From Patescibacteria group bacterium UBA6489 (GTDB taxonomy: Bacteria; Patescibacteriota; Gracilibacteria; BD1-5; UBA6164), in the NCBI GenBank assembly GCA_002435385.1, contig DJMN01000007.1, positions 27,155-91,154 of the forward strand: a DNA stretch of 64,000 nucleotides, given 5' to 3'. Positions 31,067 through 42,054 of the stretch are shown in pieces (positions within the stretch are counted from its first letter, which is position 1; each line of letters starts with the position of its first letter). A program made the translations under genes and the position numbers. A model generated the notes under the pieces. The model had not been told where the DNA came from. It saw only the letters and a program-made list of their open reading frames with translations, and made no database searches.

Positions 31067-32581
31067 ATGAAAAAAATATTATTAATTATATTCGTTTTTA
31101 TCGTTTCATTGAAGCAAACCTTTGCAGTTCCTCCACCAGAATTTATAATGCAAGTTGTTTCAAACCTATGAATCTACTTTGCTATAGCCTTTACATTTCT
31201 ATGAAGTATCTTCTTAGCTTTCTACAATTTTATAAAAGTAAAATTTTTTAGCTCAAAAAAGAAATTTATCTTTACATCTATCTTAATGATTTTAGTAATA
31301 TCTTTTTGATGAGCATACTTTTATGATGAATACCAAAAATCAAAACAAATAGAAGCATTTGAAAACAGCAACCTATTTCAAGCAAACCTTTCAGAAACAG
31401 ATTTAGAAAACCAGAGAATAGCAAATATAAAGAAAATGCAAGAGCAAGAAAAATTTCTAGAAAAAGAAAATGAACTTTTAATAAAAAAAGAAAAAATAAT
31501 TGAAAGTACTTGAGCAAATATCGAAGAGAAAACAAATGAAGAAAATATTGAAAAAAAATGAACTGGTAATGTAGAAAAAACAGAAAAGCAACCCAAAGTT
31601 TCAGAAAAATCAAAAATAGATACAGAAATTGAATTCCTAGAATGATACTATAACGATATATGAGAAAAAAACTTAAAGCAAGCTTATGAAAAATCTTCAA
31701 AAAAAGTTTCATTTTCAACCTACTACAGTCGGTACAAAGATGTAGAAAATGCAAAAATCAATGGAATAAAAAAAGTTGAATGAACTGAAAATAAATATCT
31801 TGTAGATGTTAACTTAACTGAAAAATGAGAAACAACAAACTATAAAGTTACAAAAAGTATCTGATGACATGAAGAAGGAAGTTTAAAAATATTAGCATCA
31901 GAAACTTTATCTAGCTTCAATTTATCTAAATGATACGATTACATAACTAATGCACAACTAAAACAAGAAATAGATTCATGAAAAAACGATTATATAATTT
32001 TAGATGCTAGGGAAGACCTAGAAGTAGAAGTTGGTCGTATGCCTTGAAGTACACATATAAGATTTGCAGATTTAAAAAATTGAGAATATCAAACCTTAGA
32101 TAAAAGTAAAATAGTTTATGTTTATTGTCGGTCTTGAATCAGATGAAAAAAAGTTACAAGTTTTTTAAAAGAAAAATGATTAAAATCAAAATATATAGAA
32201 AATTGAGCGAGTTCATGGTATGCTTTTTGAGGTTATTGGGAATGAAAAATTAAAGTTTCAAGTGTTTATACTCAAGACTACTATTGGAAAGTTTTCATGA
32301 AACAAGAATTAGATGAAAAATTAAAAGAAGGAGCTTTCCTAATAGACTCTAGATGAATAGAAGAAAATAAAAAATGACATCCTACTTGAGCAATAAATGT
32401 ACCTTTAGTTGATTTGCCAAGATGAGATTGGGACTGATATATACAAAAGATTCCTGAAAAATCAGAGATTATAACGATATGCGATGGTTATGTAAACTGC
32501 TTTTATGCAAAAATAGTTTGAATAGAGTTAGAAAAAAGAGGTTACAAATACATATGAGTGCACTCCTTAACTTATAATTAA
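31067..32581 (+). CDS. Membrane-anchored double-rhodanese protein
   Basis: Encodes 504 aa: signal peptide (1-20), a helix (28-50), a second helix (65-82), a long charged coiled coil (100-190) with NELLIKKEKIIESTG, an intermediate domain of unknown type (195-280), then two rhodanese domains. Rhodanese 1 has VYVYCRSGIRGKK (catalytic Cys loop, around 350); rhodanese 2 has IITICDGYVNCFYAK (around 470). Rhodaneses move sulfane sulfur or sense redox state; both loops keep the Cys. It is driven by the direct-repeat promoter at 31002. Its coiled-coil start matches the tail of the small protein at 13489. Confidence 0.85.
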
Positions 32582-33082
32582 AAAAACTTAAAAACAAATT
32601 TGTATTTTTTATACTTTTGATTATCTTTAGTTTATCCTTTATCAAAGCTTATTATCATAAAGAAAAAATAGCTAAAAATAAAATAAATTAATTTTACAGT
32701 TGAAAAAATTAAGGAAACTTAGATGATTAAAGTTAAAAAAATTAAGCCAAAGGATATCAGAGTAAAAAAACTAGAGAGAGAAATTGGTGTGCTTTTGAAA
32801 TAGAAAAACAGAAACGTAAATAAATTAAAAAGATAAAAAATTATCTAAAAAAACAACTTTTAGATAAATAAAATAACAAAATTTTAGAAATCTTACTAAA
32901 CATACTTATAGACAAAAACATTATATAATTCATATTGGTAATTATCTATGTGTGACATAATTTATCCCGTTTCTAGATAGGTAAATTAGATTCTTTATCA
33001 AAATATATTAACCAAAAATATCAAAAATCAGATAGTTTTTTTATGAGATAACTCAAAATTAACTCATAAAAATAGAAAAGAT
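32582..33082 (+). other. 500-bp gap with remnants of small ORFs
   Basis: No convincing gene. At 32578-32690 a frame without a start codon encodes a hydrophobic helix (KFVFFILLIIFSLSFIKAYY) and a basic tail, possibly a decayed membrane peptide. At 32723-32803 a 26-codon ORF (ATG to TAG, AAGGAAAC upstream) gives a basic peptide, MIKVKKIKPKDIRVKKLE then REIGVLLK. The rest is AT-rich. The frame of the next gene stays open back to 32990. Confidence 0.4.
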
Positions 33083-35068
33083 ATGTGAAACAAAGGAAAA
33101 AATTTGAAAATTCTAAAAGAAAATGGTTTTCTAATACCAGACTTCTTAATACTTTGAATGGATGACAATTTCAAAGAAAAATTAGAAAAATTAGATCAAA
33201 CAAAAAAATATGTAGTTAGATCTAATATGCTTGTAGAAGATTCAAAAAACAGCTCTTTTGCAGGACAATTTAAAACCCATATAGATTTAGATTTTAATGA
33301 GATAATATCTTCAATAGAGGATATCATTTCTGATGCAAAGAATAAATGACTATCAGACAAACAAATATATGTAATTGTTCAAGAATATATAGATTTTAAT
33401 TATTCATGAATAGTGTTCTCTAGAAATCCAAATGGAAACTCAGAGATGCTTATAGAGTATCATAAGTGAATTTGAGAAGATGTGGTATCTTGAAAAGTTA
33501 TTCCAGAAGAGGTATGAGTTTACCACTTTGAAAAAAATTATTCTAGTAAATTCTGAAAATTAAAGAACTCATTATGAAAAAAAGGAATAATAAAATTTGT
33601 TAAGTCAATCAAACAAATAGAAAAGATATTTAATTTCCCACAAGATATAGAATGGTGAATTAAATGAAATAAACTATATTTTTTACAATCAAGAGACATA
33701 ACAACTATAACAGAAAAAAACTTTAGAGAAGTACTATTTTTAGATAACTATATAAAAAAAGAAAACGAACAAAGTTTTTTATATGAAAAGACAGAAGTTT
33801 CAGAAATTATTCCAAAGGTGTCAGAATTTTCTTTTTCACTACTAAAAATGATTTATGGTTTTAACTGACCTATATCAAAGTTTTACAAAAGTAAAGGTAT
33901 TGAAATTACTCATGGTAAGATTCTAAAAATAATATGAAGAGATTTGTTTATAGATAAAGAGGAGGAACTAAATAATATATTTCCAAGTATTACATATTTT
34001 AAGGAAAAATATAAGACTAAGACTGTTTTTTGAAGAAATATTATTAGAACACTAAAAAATATTTATAGAATAAATTCTATAAAATTTGATAGCTACAAGG
34101 CTTTAACAGATATAACAAATATAATTAAGTCTTTAAAAAATACAGATATAAATAAGTTAAATTTTGAAAAAATATTAAGTATCTTTATAAAAAATTATCA
34201 AACAATCTTTTATATAAACTACTTTACCCAAAAAAGTATGGCTCAAAATGATATTTATAAAAGAAAATTTTGAGTAAACCTTTTTGATTTTTTGGATACC
34301 TCACTAGTAAAAGATAATAGTCTATTAGAAATTAAAAATTTACTAAAAAATATAGACCTATCTCAAACTAAATGAAATTCTTTAGATATACTTGATAGCA
34401 CAGATTTTCAAACCAATTTCTTAAATAAAGAAACTAAAAATTTACCAGAAAAATACAGAAATATAAAATTCTGGAAAAAAAGATTTATATCAAAAAATAT
34501 TGATTCCTTTCAGTTTTTTAATGACCTAAGAGAAATCTGAAGAATATTAACAGTTCTTGGTATGAATCTGATTAGGAAAAAGTTAGAGATATTGTTTACA
34601 GAAAATTCTTTGAATACAGAATTGATTCCTTTTATAAAAATTTCTGAAATCTTTGAAAATGATTTTGACAAACAAATTTTAATAAAAAGAAGAGATGATT
34701 TTTATGTTTATAGTAGATACACTTTTCAGAATAAGATATCTGACACTTATATAAAAGAAAAAGATTTAGGAATTAATGTTTTATCAAGCTGAAAAGCAAT
34801 TTGAAAACTAGTAGATTTAGAATATTTAAATAATTCCTATAAAGAATCTGAGAAATATATACTTTATACTAGAACATTAAACCCAAATCTAGTTGATTAT
34901 TTTGATAAAATAGAATGAATTATTTCAGAAAAGTGAGGTAACTTATCTCATCTTGCTATTATGTGTAGGGAATACCAAATTCCTTTAGTAGTAACTGATA
35001 TAAAAAAATACTGAATAAAAAATGGAGATTCCATAGAAATAAATGAAGAAGATATTGTTTTATTATAA
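33083..35068 (+). CDS. PEP synthase/rifampin phosphotransferase-like protein
   Basis: Encodes 661 aa. The N-terminal part is the PPDK/PpsA ATP-grasp domain: GNKGKNLKILKENGFLIPD, YVVRSNMLVEDSKNSSFAGQ (around residue 35-55), IVQEYIDFNYSGIVFSRNP and IEWGIKGNKLYFLQSRDIT. A poorly conserved helical middle follows. The C-terminus is the swivelling phosphohistidine domain, GIISEKGGNLSHLAIMCREYQIPLVV, with His in the T-S-H position (around 627). There is no PEP-binding TIM barrel, so the layout (ATP-grasp, middle, His domain at the end) resembles rifampin phosphotransferase more than PEP synthase. ATG 33083 is the only in-frame ATG, but the open frame reaches back to 32990 and encodes family-like residues (IVFLGDNSKLTHKN), so translation may begin upstream at a rare start. 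Confidence 0.75.
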
Positions 35069-35114
35069 ATATTTTGTATAATAAATTTGTTTTTAAATGA
35101 ATCTAAAAAGTAAT

Positions 35115-35222
35115 TAAGCTGTAAAAAATAAAAATTAAACGAGGTGTTATAATGATTTTATACTAAAAATAATTTGTAGAAAAATCTTATCTTCCGAGTG
35201 TATTATTATTTTTTATTGCGGT
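35115..35222 (+). repeat. Dispersed structured element, copy B
   Basis: About 90% identical by eye to 6970-7080, including the ATGATTTTATACTAAAAAT core, the TCTTATCTTCCGAGTG block and the AT-rich terminal stem. It ends about 37 bp before a methyltransferase ATG and could act as its 5' leader or as a separate RNA. Confidence 0.75.
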
Positions 35223-35258
35223 ACATCTATTTCAAAATATTTTTTACCTATTTATGTT

Positions 35259-35939
35259 ATGCAAGATAAAATAAAAACTCATTTTTCAAAAACTGTAGCA
35301 GACTATGATACGGTCGCAGATGATGTTGTTTTTAAAAATAATGAATTACATAGAGAACTTGTTAATGCAGTTCCTTTTGAAAAGAATAGGGAACTAGAGA
35401 TTTTAGACTTAGGTTGCTGAACAGGGCATGGTATGGAAGTAATATTAGAAGAGTATCCAAAAGCTAAAATTACAGGAGTTGATTTTTCTGCAACAATGAT
35501 ACAAAGAACTAAGGAAAATTTATCTTACCTTTCAAACAGGATAGATTTATGGGAATCAGATTTTATGGAATTTGAATTTGAAAAGAGGTATGACGTGGTA
35601 ATATCTGCTGTAGCAATACATAACATAACACATGAGGAGAAAAAAGTATTATTTGAAAAAATATATGATTGTTTAAATGATTGAGGAGTATTTATAAATG
35701 CCGACTTTTATGAACATGAGTCAGATTCTGTAAATGAAAAATTAAAAAAAGTTTATAGAAAATATCTAGAACAAAATTTAAATTGAGAAGAACTTGAAGT
35801 ATGGTTAAGACATGCCTTTGAGGAAGATATGCCAATGTCTTTAAGTAAACAAGAATCTATCTTAAAAAAAGTATGATTTAAAGAATTCAATTTATGTTGG
35901 CTTTTCAACAATGAAGCAGTTTATATTGCTAAGAAATAA
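35259..35939 (+). CDS. Class I SAM-dependent methyltransferase
   Basis: Encodes 226 aa. Motif I is ILDLGCGTGHGMEVI (around residue 48-62), motif II ITGVDFSATMIQ, and YDVVISAVAIHNI is motif IV. The following GGVFINADFYEHESD is typical of the UbiE/Tam-like small-molecule methyltransferases. The substrate is unknown. The ATG at 35259 is used because the ATG at 35254 meets TAA after six codons. Element copy B lies immediately upstream and a strong terminator immediately downstream, so it is a single-gene unit. Confidence 0.88.
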
Positions 35940-35978
35940 AAAAAAACTATTTCCAAAAATTTGGAAATAGTTTTTTTT
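35940..35978. terminator. Terminator between convergent methyltransferase and tsaC genes
   Basis: AAAAAACTATTTCCAAA pairs with TTTGGAAATAGTTTTTT; the A and T tails suit both directions. Confidence 0.88.
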
Positions 35979-36540
35979 ACCCCTTCCTCAAGTACTCAAC
36001 CTCTAAACTATCTCAAACAAACTCAAATATATCAGAAGGAACAACATGAGGTAATACCAATCTATTATCAGCAAGTATTTCAACCTGGTTGCTCTTAATA
36101 TAGTAATCAAATCTTTCTTTTACCTCTTTAGTAGAATATAATTCTTTCTCTCAAGAAAAATTAGCACTAGTTAAAAAAATAGGTCATGTTTTTTTTATTA
36201 AATCTCTTTGAGTGTCACTATGAGCAACTCTAAAGGCAATTTTTTTGTACAAATCCTTATTTCTAAATCAGATTTCTTCTTCTGATTCATAATTAAGCCA
36301 TAAAGAAACACTATCACAATCAGTTAAAACCGTAAAAGGTCTCTCATACTCCTTTAAAAAAGTTATCTGTTCAGATGTTAAAGTTGTATGTTTCTTTAAC
36401 CAATTAAAATCTCTGACCATTATTGCCAAAGGTTTATCAAAACCTCTCTTTTTTATCTTATAAATCTTTTCATATCATTCAACATCATCAATTGAACATC
36501 AAAGTCAAAAACAAGTATCAGTTGGAATCAGGTATAACAT
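35977..36540 (-). CDS. tsaC: TsaC/YrdC-Sua5 family threonylcarbamoyl-AMP synthase
   Basis: Encodes 187 aa, the YrdC-only size. It opens MLYLIPTDTCFGLGCS (the family's P-T-(D/E)-T-x-(Y/F)-G-L-G signature), then KIKKRGFDKPLAIMV (K-x-R-x-x-x-K-P-(L/M)), and the later FLTSANFSGEKE matches the P-(I/L)-x-(S/T)-(S/T)-A-N-x-S-G block. The enzyme makes threonylcarbamoyl-adenylate for the universal t6A37 tRNA modification. It sits at the end of a minus-strand gene run, separated from rsmG by repeat sequence. Confidence 0.92.
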
Positions 36541-36582
36541 AATTTATTTTTAGTAATTAAAAATTTCTAAGATGAACACATA

Positions 36583-36692
36583 GATTCCCCCCTACAATAG
36601 AAACAACCTGTAGTGGCAGACCTATGTATCTGCCCCAAAAACATAACTTTCTCCCCCCTCCTTAGCAAGGAGGGGGTTAGGGGGGGGGGTAA
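36583..36692. repeat. GC-rich palindromic repeat cluster
   Basis: Two units. One contains GTAGTGGCAGACCTATGTAT-like sequence. The other is CCTCCTTAGCAAGGAGG with long C and G runs (nine G at the end). They fill the tsaC-rsmG gap. Confidence 0.75.
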
Positions 36693-36694
36693 TT

Positions 36695-37411
36695 TTACTT
36701 TATCGGATTCTTCAAAGGCTCTCAAACTTTTCTAGGATAATTTTTATGAGTCTGAAACTTTTTCTCTATGAAAATCAAAGTTCTTTTTTGCTCTCAAACC
36801 CTATAGTTTTTAACTTTCAATATCTTTGCTCACAATCTTGATAAAGCTTTTTTAGCAGACTTAAGTTCCTCTTTATCATCAAGCTTATAAGCTACAAATA
36901 TTCATCAAATCTTTAGTAAAGGAACAGCATACTCAAGCAATGTAGGTAAAAATGAAACTGCTCTACTCACAACAAAGTCAAATTTTTCTCTATATTCCAT
37001 ATCTTGTCAGATATCTTCGGCTCTTCAATTCAAAGTCTTCACATTATTTAAATCAAGTTCTTCTGTAAATCATTCTACAGCCTTCAACTTTTTTCAAACA
37101 GAATCCATAAGGATAAAATCAACATCAGGATTTATTATAGCCAAAGGAACTCAAGGAAATCATCAACCAGTTCATAAATCAGCAACTTTTATTCTATCAT
37201 TAGAATTAGTTAAACAACCCTCCTTAAAATCTAGAAAAACATTCAAGATAATAGAATCAATAAAATGTTTTTCTATTATAGCTTCATCTTCTCTTATCGC
37301 AGATAAATTTATTTGACTATTCTTTTCCTTAAAAATTTCTAAAAATCTTTTAAACTTATCTATCTCATTATCAGATAACTCAATATTATATTTTTCAAAT
37401 ATCTCTTTCAT
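36695..37411 (-). CDS. rsmG: 16S rRNA m7G527 methyltransferase
   Basis: Encodes 238 aa, slightly longer than the usual 205-215 because of a basic C-terminal tail. Family blocks: NSQINLSAIREDEAIIEKHFIDSI near residue 35-58 (the N-L-T-x-I, H-x-x-D-S signature of GidB), VADLGTGGGFPGVPLAI (motif I, around 77-93), VGKKLKAVEGF and FDFVVSRAVSFLPTLLEY. It methylates G527 of 16S rRNA; loss gives low-level streptomycin resistance in other bacteria. It lies downstream of ftsA, with a palindromic repeat in the gap. Confidence 0.93.
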
Positions 37412-37479
37412 TTTTATTAGTTTATTTATATAGTTCTAATTCCTCTCCATTCATTATATTTCTTTTGCTCACTTTTCGC

Positions 37480-37516
37480 TTTTCCCCTTATTAAGAGGGA
37501 ATTAAAGGGGGGGGAC
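37480..37516. repeat. GC-rich palindromic repeat
   Basis: CCCCTTATTAAGAGGG followed by AATTAAAGGGGGGGG, in the rsmG-ftsA gap. Confidence 0.65.
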
Positions 37517-37524
37517 AAATTCTT

Positions 37525-38724
37525 CTAAAAACCTAACTTCGTCAGAGTCTTCCTCAATAACTCACTAACCAAAGTTTTTTCATTTCATAGCAAATTATTT
37601 ATCTCTAAAAGCATAGACAATGTATCTAATCTTATCTTTTTTAAAGTAATGTTATAATCTTCTACTTGTTTTTTTAAATCGTCATTTTGAAACTTTATAA
37701 GTCTTATATTTTTTACAAACTTTATATTTTTTGATATAGGATTAGATTTATTGAAAAACTCTTTTATAAAATTATTTTTACCTCCTCATAAAAGAACAAA
37801 ATCAGAAGGACAAATCTTATTTTTTACAATCTCCTTTATTCAAATACTAAGCATATTTCACCATACATCAATAAATTCTTCCTTTTCCTTAAGATAAATA
37901 TTATTATTTAAATTATTAATTATATTCACACTTGTATCTTTTATATTTCGTCCAATCATCTCAATTAAATCATTTATTCACAACAAAATTTTTGAGATTC
38001 ACATTACCTCATCATCTTTCTTTATTGTTATATAAGTCATTGAAGCTCATATATTTATTATAACTAAATCTTTTTGTAGGAAAACCCTAGTTATAGAATA
38101 TTCAGTTGGGATTATTTTTACTATCTTCTTATTTAAAACATTTCAAACATAATTTATGAAATTATACTTATTTAGAGGAATGAAAACATTATGAAATGAG
38201 ATACTTATATCTTTTCATACTTTTCACAATATATGTTTTTTCTTTTTTTTATCTAAATCTATTTGTAAAATATTTCAAATTATTAATTTCAGTTCTTCTT
38301 TCTGGAATCATGATATCTTTTTTATATTATCGGTTGTTCTTCTTAATACAATATCTTCAGAATTTTCTAAAATTTCTTCTAACTCTTTTCTTATAATAGG
38401 CTCATTTTTTTCTTTTCTCTTATAACTTATTTTTTTTGATGAAAAAAACATATCAGTAAAAGGGAAACTTATAACAACTTTTTTGATTTTTTTTCAAGCA
38501 TTTAATTCAGCCTTTTCTAGTGCTATTCTTACATTATCAGTTAACACTTCTATATCTTCACATTCTCAATTTAAAAAACAAGAATTTCACTGTCTCTTTT
38601 CTCAGTATCATAAAAGAGTAATTTTATTATTTTTAAAACTACAAACACAAGCTCTGACCTTGTAGCTTCATATATCTACAACAGCCATAGTTTTTCAGAG
38701 TATATCTTTTTTTATAAATACCAT
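37525..38724 (-). CDS. ftsA: FtsA-like actin-family cell-division protein
   Basis: Encodes 399 aa. The ASKHA/actin phosphate-1 loop is AVVDIGSYKVRACVC (around residue 15-29). The SHS2-type subdomain 1C follows (ALEKAELNAGKKIKKVVISF), then phosphate-2 VIINIGASMTYITIKK (around 230) and the adenosine loop VLLGGGKNNFIKEF. The order and length fit FtsA, which anchors FtsZ to the membrane; PilM is a possible alternative since it has the same fold. No typical C-terminal amphipathic helix is obvious, but the final LVSELLRKTLTKLGF is amphipathic and could serve. It is 19 bp downstream of the TPR gene and likely co-transcribed. Confidence 0.8.
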
Positions 38725-38743
38725 TAAGTGAAAAGATTAGTTT

Positions 38744-39262
38744 TTATTTTTTTATTTTCTTTCATATTTTTTTTAGCAACATATTTCATTCATGAACTTC
38801 TCAGGCTCATATTAATGCCATTGCTAAATCTTCGGTTATAAGAATATCTCAAGGAGAAATATTCAAAGCTCTTTTTAGAATGCTAATTCATTTTTCAACT
38901 TCTCAAGACATATTATATGCCCATCATAAGTTTCTTAATACCTCTGAATTATTTCACATTAAACTATTTGATTTTAGAAGAAATTTTATAGCCTCTTTAG
39001 GTTTATTTCTTGATAATAAAATGAACCCTTTTAAATAATTTCATGTAGGAGATTCTTCATTTAAACTTAAAGCAAAGTTTACAGATTTTGTAGCTTTAGG
39101 AAGTTTTCATTGATATAAGTAAATATCAGCTAATTCTTCATATAATCTGTGATCATCATGATATTTTGAGATACTCTCTTCTAACATTTTTGTTGCTTCT
39201 CAGAATTTTTGCTCTTGTTTTAGCCTTTCAATTTCTTCAATCAATTCTTTTATCTTATCCAT
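38744..39262 (-). CDS. TPR-repeat protein
   Basis: Encodes 172 aa containing about four tetratricopeptide repeats, for example EATKMLEESISKYHDD, ELADIYLYQGKLPKATKSVNFALSLN and NLGWAYNMSGEVEKGISILKRALNISP, which match the W/L-G-Y-A-F-A-P consensus positions. No signal peptide. TPRs are protein-protein interaction scaffolds; adjacency to ftsA (19 bp gap) suggests a partner in division or envelope assembly, by context only. Confidence 0.85.
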
Positions 39263-39349
39263 CTGTTTTCAAAAAAATACTAAATAAATACAAAGGATAT
39301 TTTAAATAAAAGTTTAAAATATCAAAATTTTAATTAAATATTTTTTTTA

Positions 39350-39560
39350 ACCTCACCCTAATACACTTTTAAAAACTTCACCTAACCTCTCCTTAGAGGA
39401 GAGGAACAAGTAGAAATAACCCATCCCTAACCCTTCCCTTATATAAAGGAAGGGAAAATAAAAAAATCCTCTTCAGTTGAGGGGAAGCGAGGAACGAGCA
39501 GGGGGAGTTGAGAACTTGTAGCTTCCCTCTCCTGTAGGAGAGGGAATTCAAGGGTGAGGT
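39350..39560. repeat. GC-rich palindromic repeat cluster
   Basis: Four units in series fill the 305-bp fbp-TPR gap: CTCTCCTTAGAGGAGAGG; CCCTTCCCTTATATAAAGG; CTCTTCAGTTGAGGGG with GCGAGGAACGAGCAGGGG; and CCCTCTCCTGTAGGAGAGGG with GGTGAGGTTA. Each is an imperfect palindrome with a copy elsewhere in the window. Confidence 0.8.
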
Positions 39561-39567
39561 TAAAAAA

Positions 39568-40401
39568 CTATAAAAACTTCTTTACATTATCAATTTCACT
39601 TTTACTTCAAAAGTAACAAGGAATTGTATCGTGAATTGAATTATATCAGTTTTCTAGAATCCTTTTTCATGTATGTTCAATGGCTTCTCAAGATAATTTC
39701 TCAAAAATAAAAGCAAAAGGAAAAACCTCAAAAAGTTTTCTAAGTTTTCATTTTCATCAAACCTCAGGATAAGTAAAGATTCATCCTCATTTTAAAATAA
39801 TCTGATGTAAATCCAAAACCATACATCCAGAATATCTTATTTTATATCACTTTTTCCAAAAGTCACCTATTATATTTCTATGATAATCCTCCCAATCAAT
39901 ATTTTTTCATCAAGGGGCAATTATACTTCATTTATCTTTTAAATTATTTATTTCTAATTCTTTGAAATTTCATCAAATAAATCTAAAAAATCTAACTCAA
40001 TTCTTATCAGCAAACACTACCTCTAATCTAGGACCATAGCTAATATAAGCAGCTCCAACCAAATCTTTTCAATTAAAATCATTCTTATAAATTCCAAAAA
40101 TACTTCATACACTTAAATTTACATCTATTAAGCTACTTCAATCTAAAGGATCATAAGCAACTAAATATTCTCAAGAATTATTTAACTCTATAATTTCTTT
40201 TTTTTCCTCAGAAACTATTGATTTAATTTCATTTAGCTCCATAAATTTTTTTTCAACAAGTATATCACTAAGTACATCAACTTTTGCTTGTTCATCTCAA
40301 CTTGAATTTTTTGAATCACCAACCTTTCCTGTAGATTCATTTTTTATTAACAAGTCTACTCATTCAGCAATTTCAAATATTTTATTTAATATATTTTGCA
40401 T
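39568..40401 (-). CDS. fbp: Fructose-1,6-bisphosphatase, class I
   Basis: Encodes 277 aa, shorter than the 330 aa of E. coli Fbp. The metal-site block [27 protein letters not shown] (around residues 87-113, D-P-L-D-G-S-S) is near perfect. The substrate blocks [38 protein letters not shown] and KLRKLFEVFPFAFIFEK (the family's K-L-R-L-L-Y-E-x-x-P) also match. It catalyses the key gluconeogenic step. Shortening is mostly at the N-terminus, where the AMP-binding helix of regulated enzymes lies. Downstream is the repeat cluster, then TPR and ftsA. Confidence 0.92.
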
Positions 40402-40600
40402 AACTTTAATATTTACTCTTAAAATTAAGTATCAAAGAATCTTAAGTAAAAAAAAGGAAAATACAAATTTTTAGGGGTAAAAATGTTAAGTAGATAACTA
40501 ATTTTTCCTCCTCACTATTGACTTTTGATATTCTGAGAGTATACTTAATTTACTTTAGTAATTGCACTTCGTTTTTTACTTTAGTGTTTAATATTAATAT

Positions 40601-40876
40601 ATGGAAAAACATAGAGAGGAAAATATTGATGGTTTTGTTATTATCACTCCAGATATTGAAGGTAGAGTTTTTTATTCATATAGTGAAGCACTTTTAGGTA
40701 AAATAGAAGAGATTCTTGTACGTAATGTAGGAAATGGAAATGTTACTATATGTAATACTTGTGATTCTAATTTTCATCAAATTAGAAGACTAAGAAATGA
40801 TTGAACAGATTGAGAAGTTATTACTTATGAAAAGGCAAAGGAAATAATTGAAAATAAAGAAGAATCTGTATTTTAA
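40601..40876 (+). CDS. Hypothetical protein, 91 aa
   Basis: Not recognised. It is a small soluble protein opening with EKHREENIDGFVIITPDIEGRV. It contains two Cys in TICNTCDSNFHQIRRLRND, a C-x-x-C that with His might bind a metal, and a helical C-terminus. It is mono-cistronic: a strong terminator follows, then dapA on the same strand. Confidence 0.6.
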
Positions 40877-40970
40877 TGCTCTTGATTTTAATAAAGGTAC
40901 AAGATGGGAAGTTTTATATTACACCTGTTATATAAATGTTAAATCTAATAACTATTTTCTAGGCTTTTGA

Positions 40971-40998
40971 AAGATATTCAAATTTGAATATCTTTTTT
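40971..40998 (+). terminator. Rho-independent terminator
   Basis: Perfect palindrome AAGATATTCAAATTTGAATATCTT followed by T residues. The 40877-41127 gap otherwise holds only AT-rich dapA upstream sequence. Confidence 0.85.
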
Positions 40999-41127
40999 AT
41001 GTTTTATTCATAAAACCTCTTTACAATAATTAAATTTTTTTTATCCTAATAAACAGATTTTACAATTTTTAATCTTGAGTTTTTATTTTTGTAAAGTCTA
41101 ACAGTTTATTTTACTAAATTTTTAGTT

Positions 41128-42027
41128 ATGGAAACGAGTACATATAGAGGTTTATGGACAGCTCTTGTTACCCCTTTCAAAAAGGGAAATGGTATAGATA
41201 ATGATATAGATTATAAAGCATTAGAAGCTTTACTTGATATGCAGGTTAAATGATGAGTTACTTGAATACTACTTTTAGGAACTACCGCAGAAAATCCAAC
41301 TTTAACTAGTAAAGAATCAAAAAAAATAGTAAAATTTGCAATAAAAAAACTCAAATGAAAATGCAAAGTTATGGTAAATATATGAACCTATTCAACTTTG
41401 AAAAGTTTAGAAAATGTGAAAAAATTTGATAAAATAAAATGAATAGATGCATATTTAGTAGTAAATCCATATTATAATAAACCTACTCAAACAGGATTAT
41501 ATGAGCATTTCACAACTATTGCTAACAAAACAGAAAGATTAGTCGTGTTATATAATATAAAAGGAAGGACAGGAGTAAACCTAGAAACCGAGACTCTAGT
41601 GAAAATAGCAGAAAAATGTTCTAATGTTATTTGAGTGAAAGAAGCAAGTTGAGACTTAAAACAAATGGAAAAAGTTATAAAAAGTACAAAGGAAGACTTT
41701 TTAGTTTTATCATGAGATGATTGACTAACTTATGATTTATCACAAATATGATGAGACTGAGTTATATCAGTAGCATCTAACTGTATACCAAAGAAAATGA
41801 CAAAATTTGTAAAAGAATGCCTTGAAAAAACAGAAAAAGCAAAAGAATTAAAAAAATATTATGAGGAATTCTTCTCAAAACTATTTATTCAAACTAACCC
41901 ATTACCAGCTAAGACATTTTTAGCAGAAAAATGAATCATAAAAGAAGCCTTTAGATTACCAATGTGTAAAATGGATAAAACAGAAAAAGATAAATTTTTA
42001 GGAGTTGTAGGGAAGTATGAGTTTTAG
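41128..42027 (+). CDS. dapA: 4-hydroxy-tetrahydrodipicolinate synthase
   Basis: Encodes 299 aa, the usual size. Signatures: TALVTPFKKGNGID, GGVTGILLLGTTAENPTLTSKE (the G-T-T-G-E block), VVNPYYNKPTQTGLYEHF (Tyr relay), VLYNIKGRTGVNL and NVIGVKEASGD with the Schiff-base Lys (around residue 167). It condenses pyruvate with aspartate semialdehyde, the first committed step to meso-diaminopimelate and lysine. dapF and lysA follow on the same strand, separated by repeats and a short gap. Confidence 0.95.
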
Positions 42028-42054
42028 ATAAACCTTATCCTAGTTTTCTATTTA

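Noticed and set aside
31278..31754. Long hydrophobic minus-strand frame opposite the rhodanese gene
   Set aside because: It is the complement of a Lys/Glu-rich coiled coil, which always reads as Phe/Leu on the other strand.
32578..32692. Small membrane-peptide ORF after the rhodanese gene
   Set aside because: It has no ATG, GTG or TTG start before the hydrophobic part and no ribosome site; described only as a remnant.
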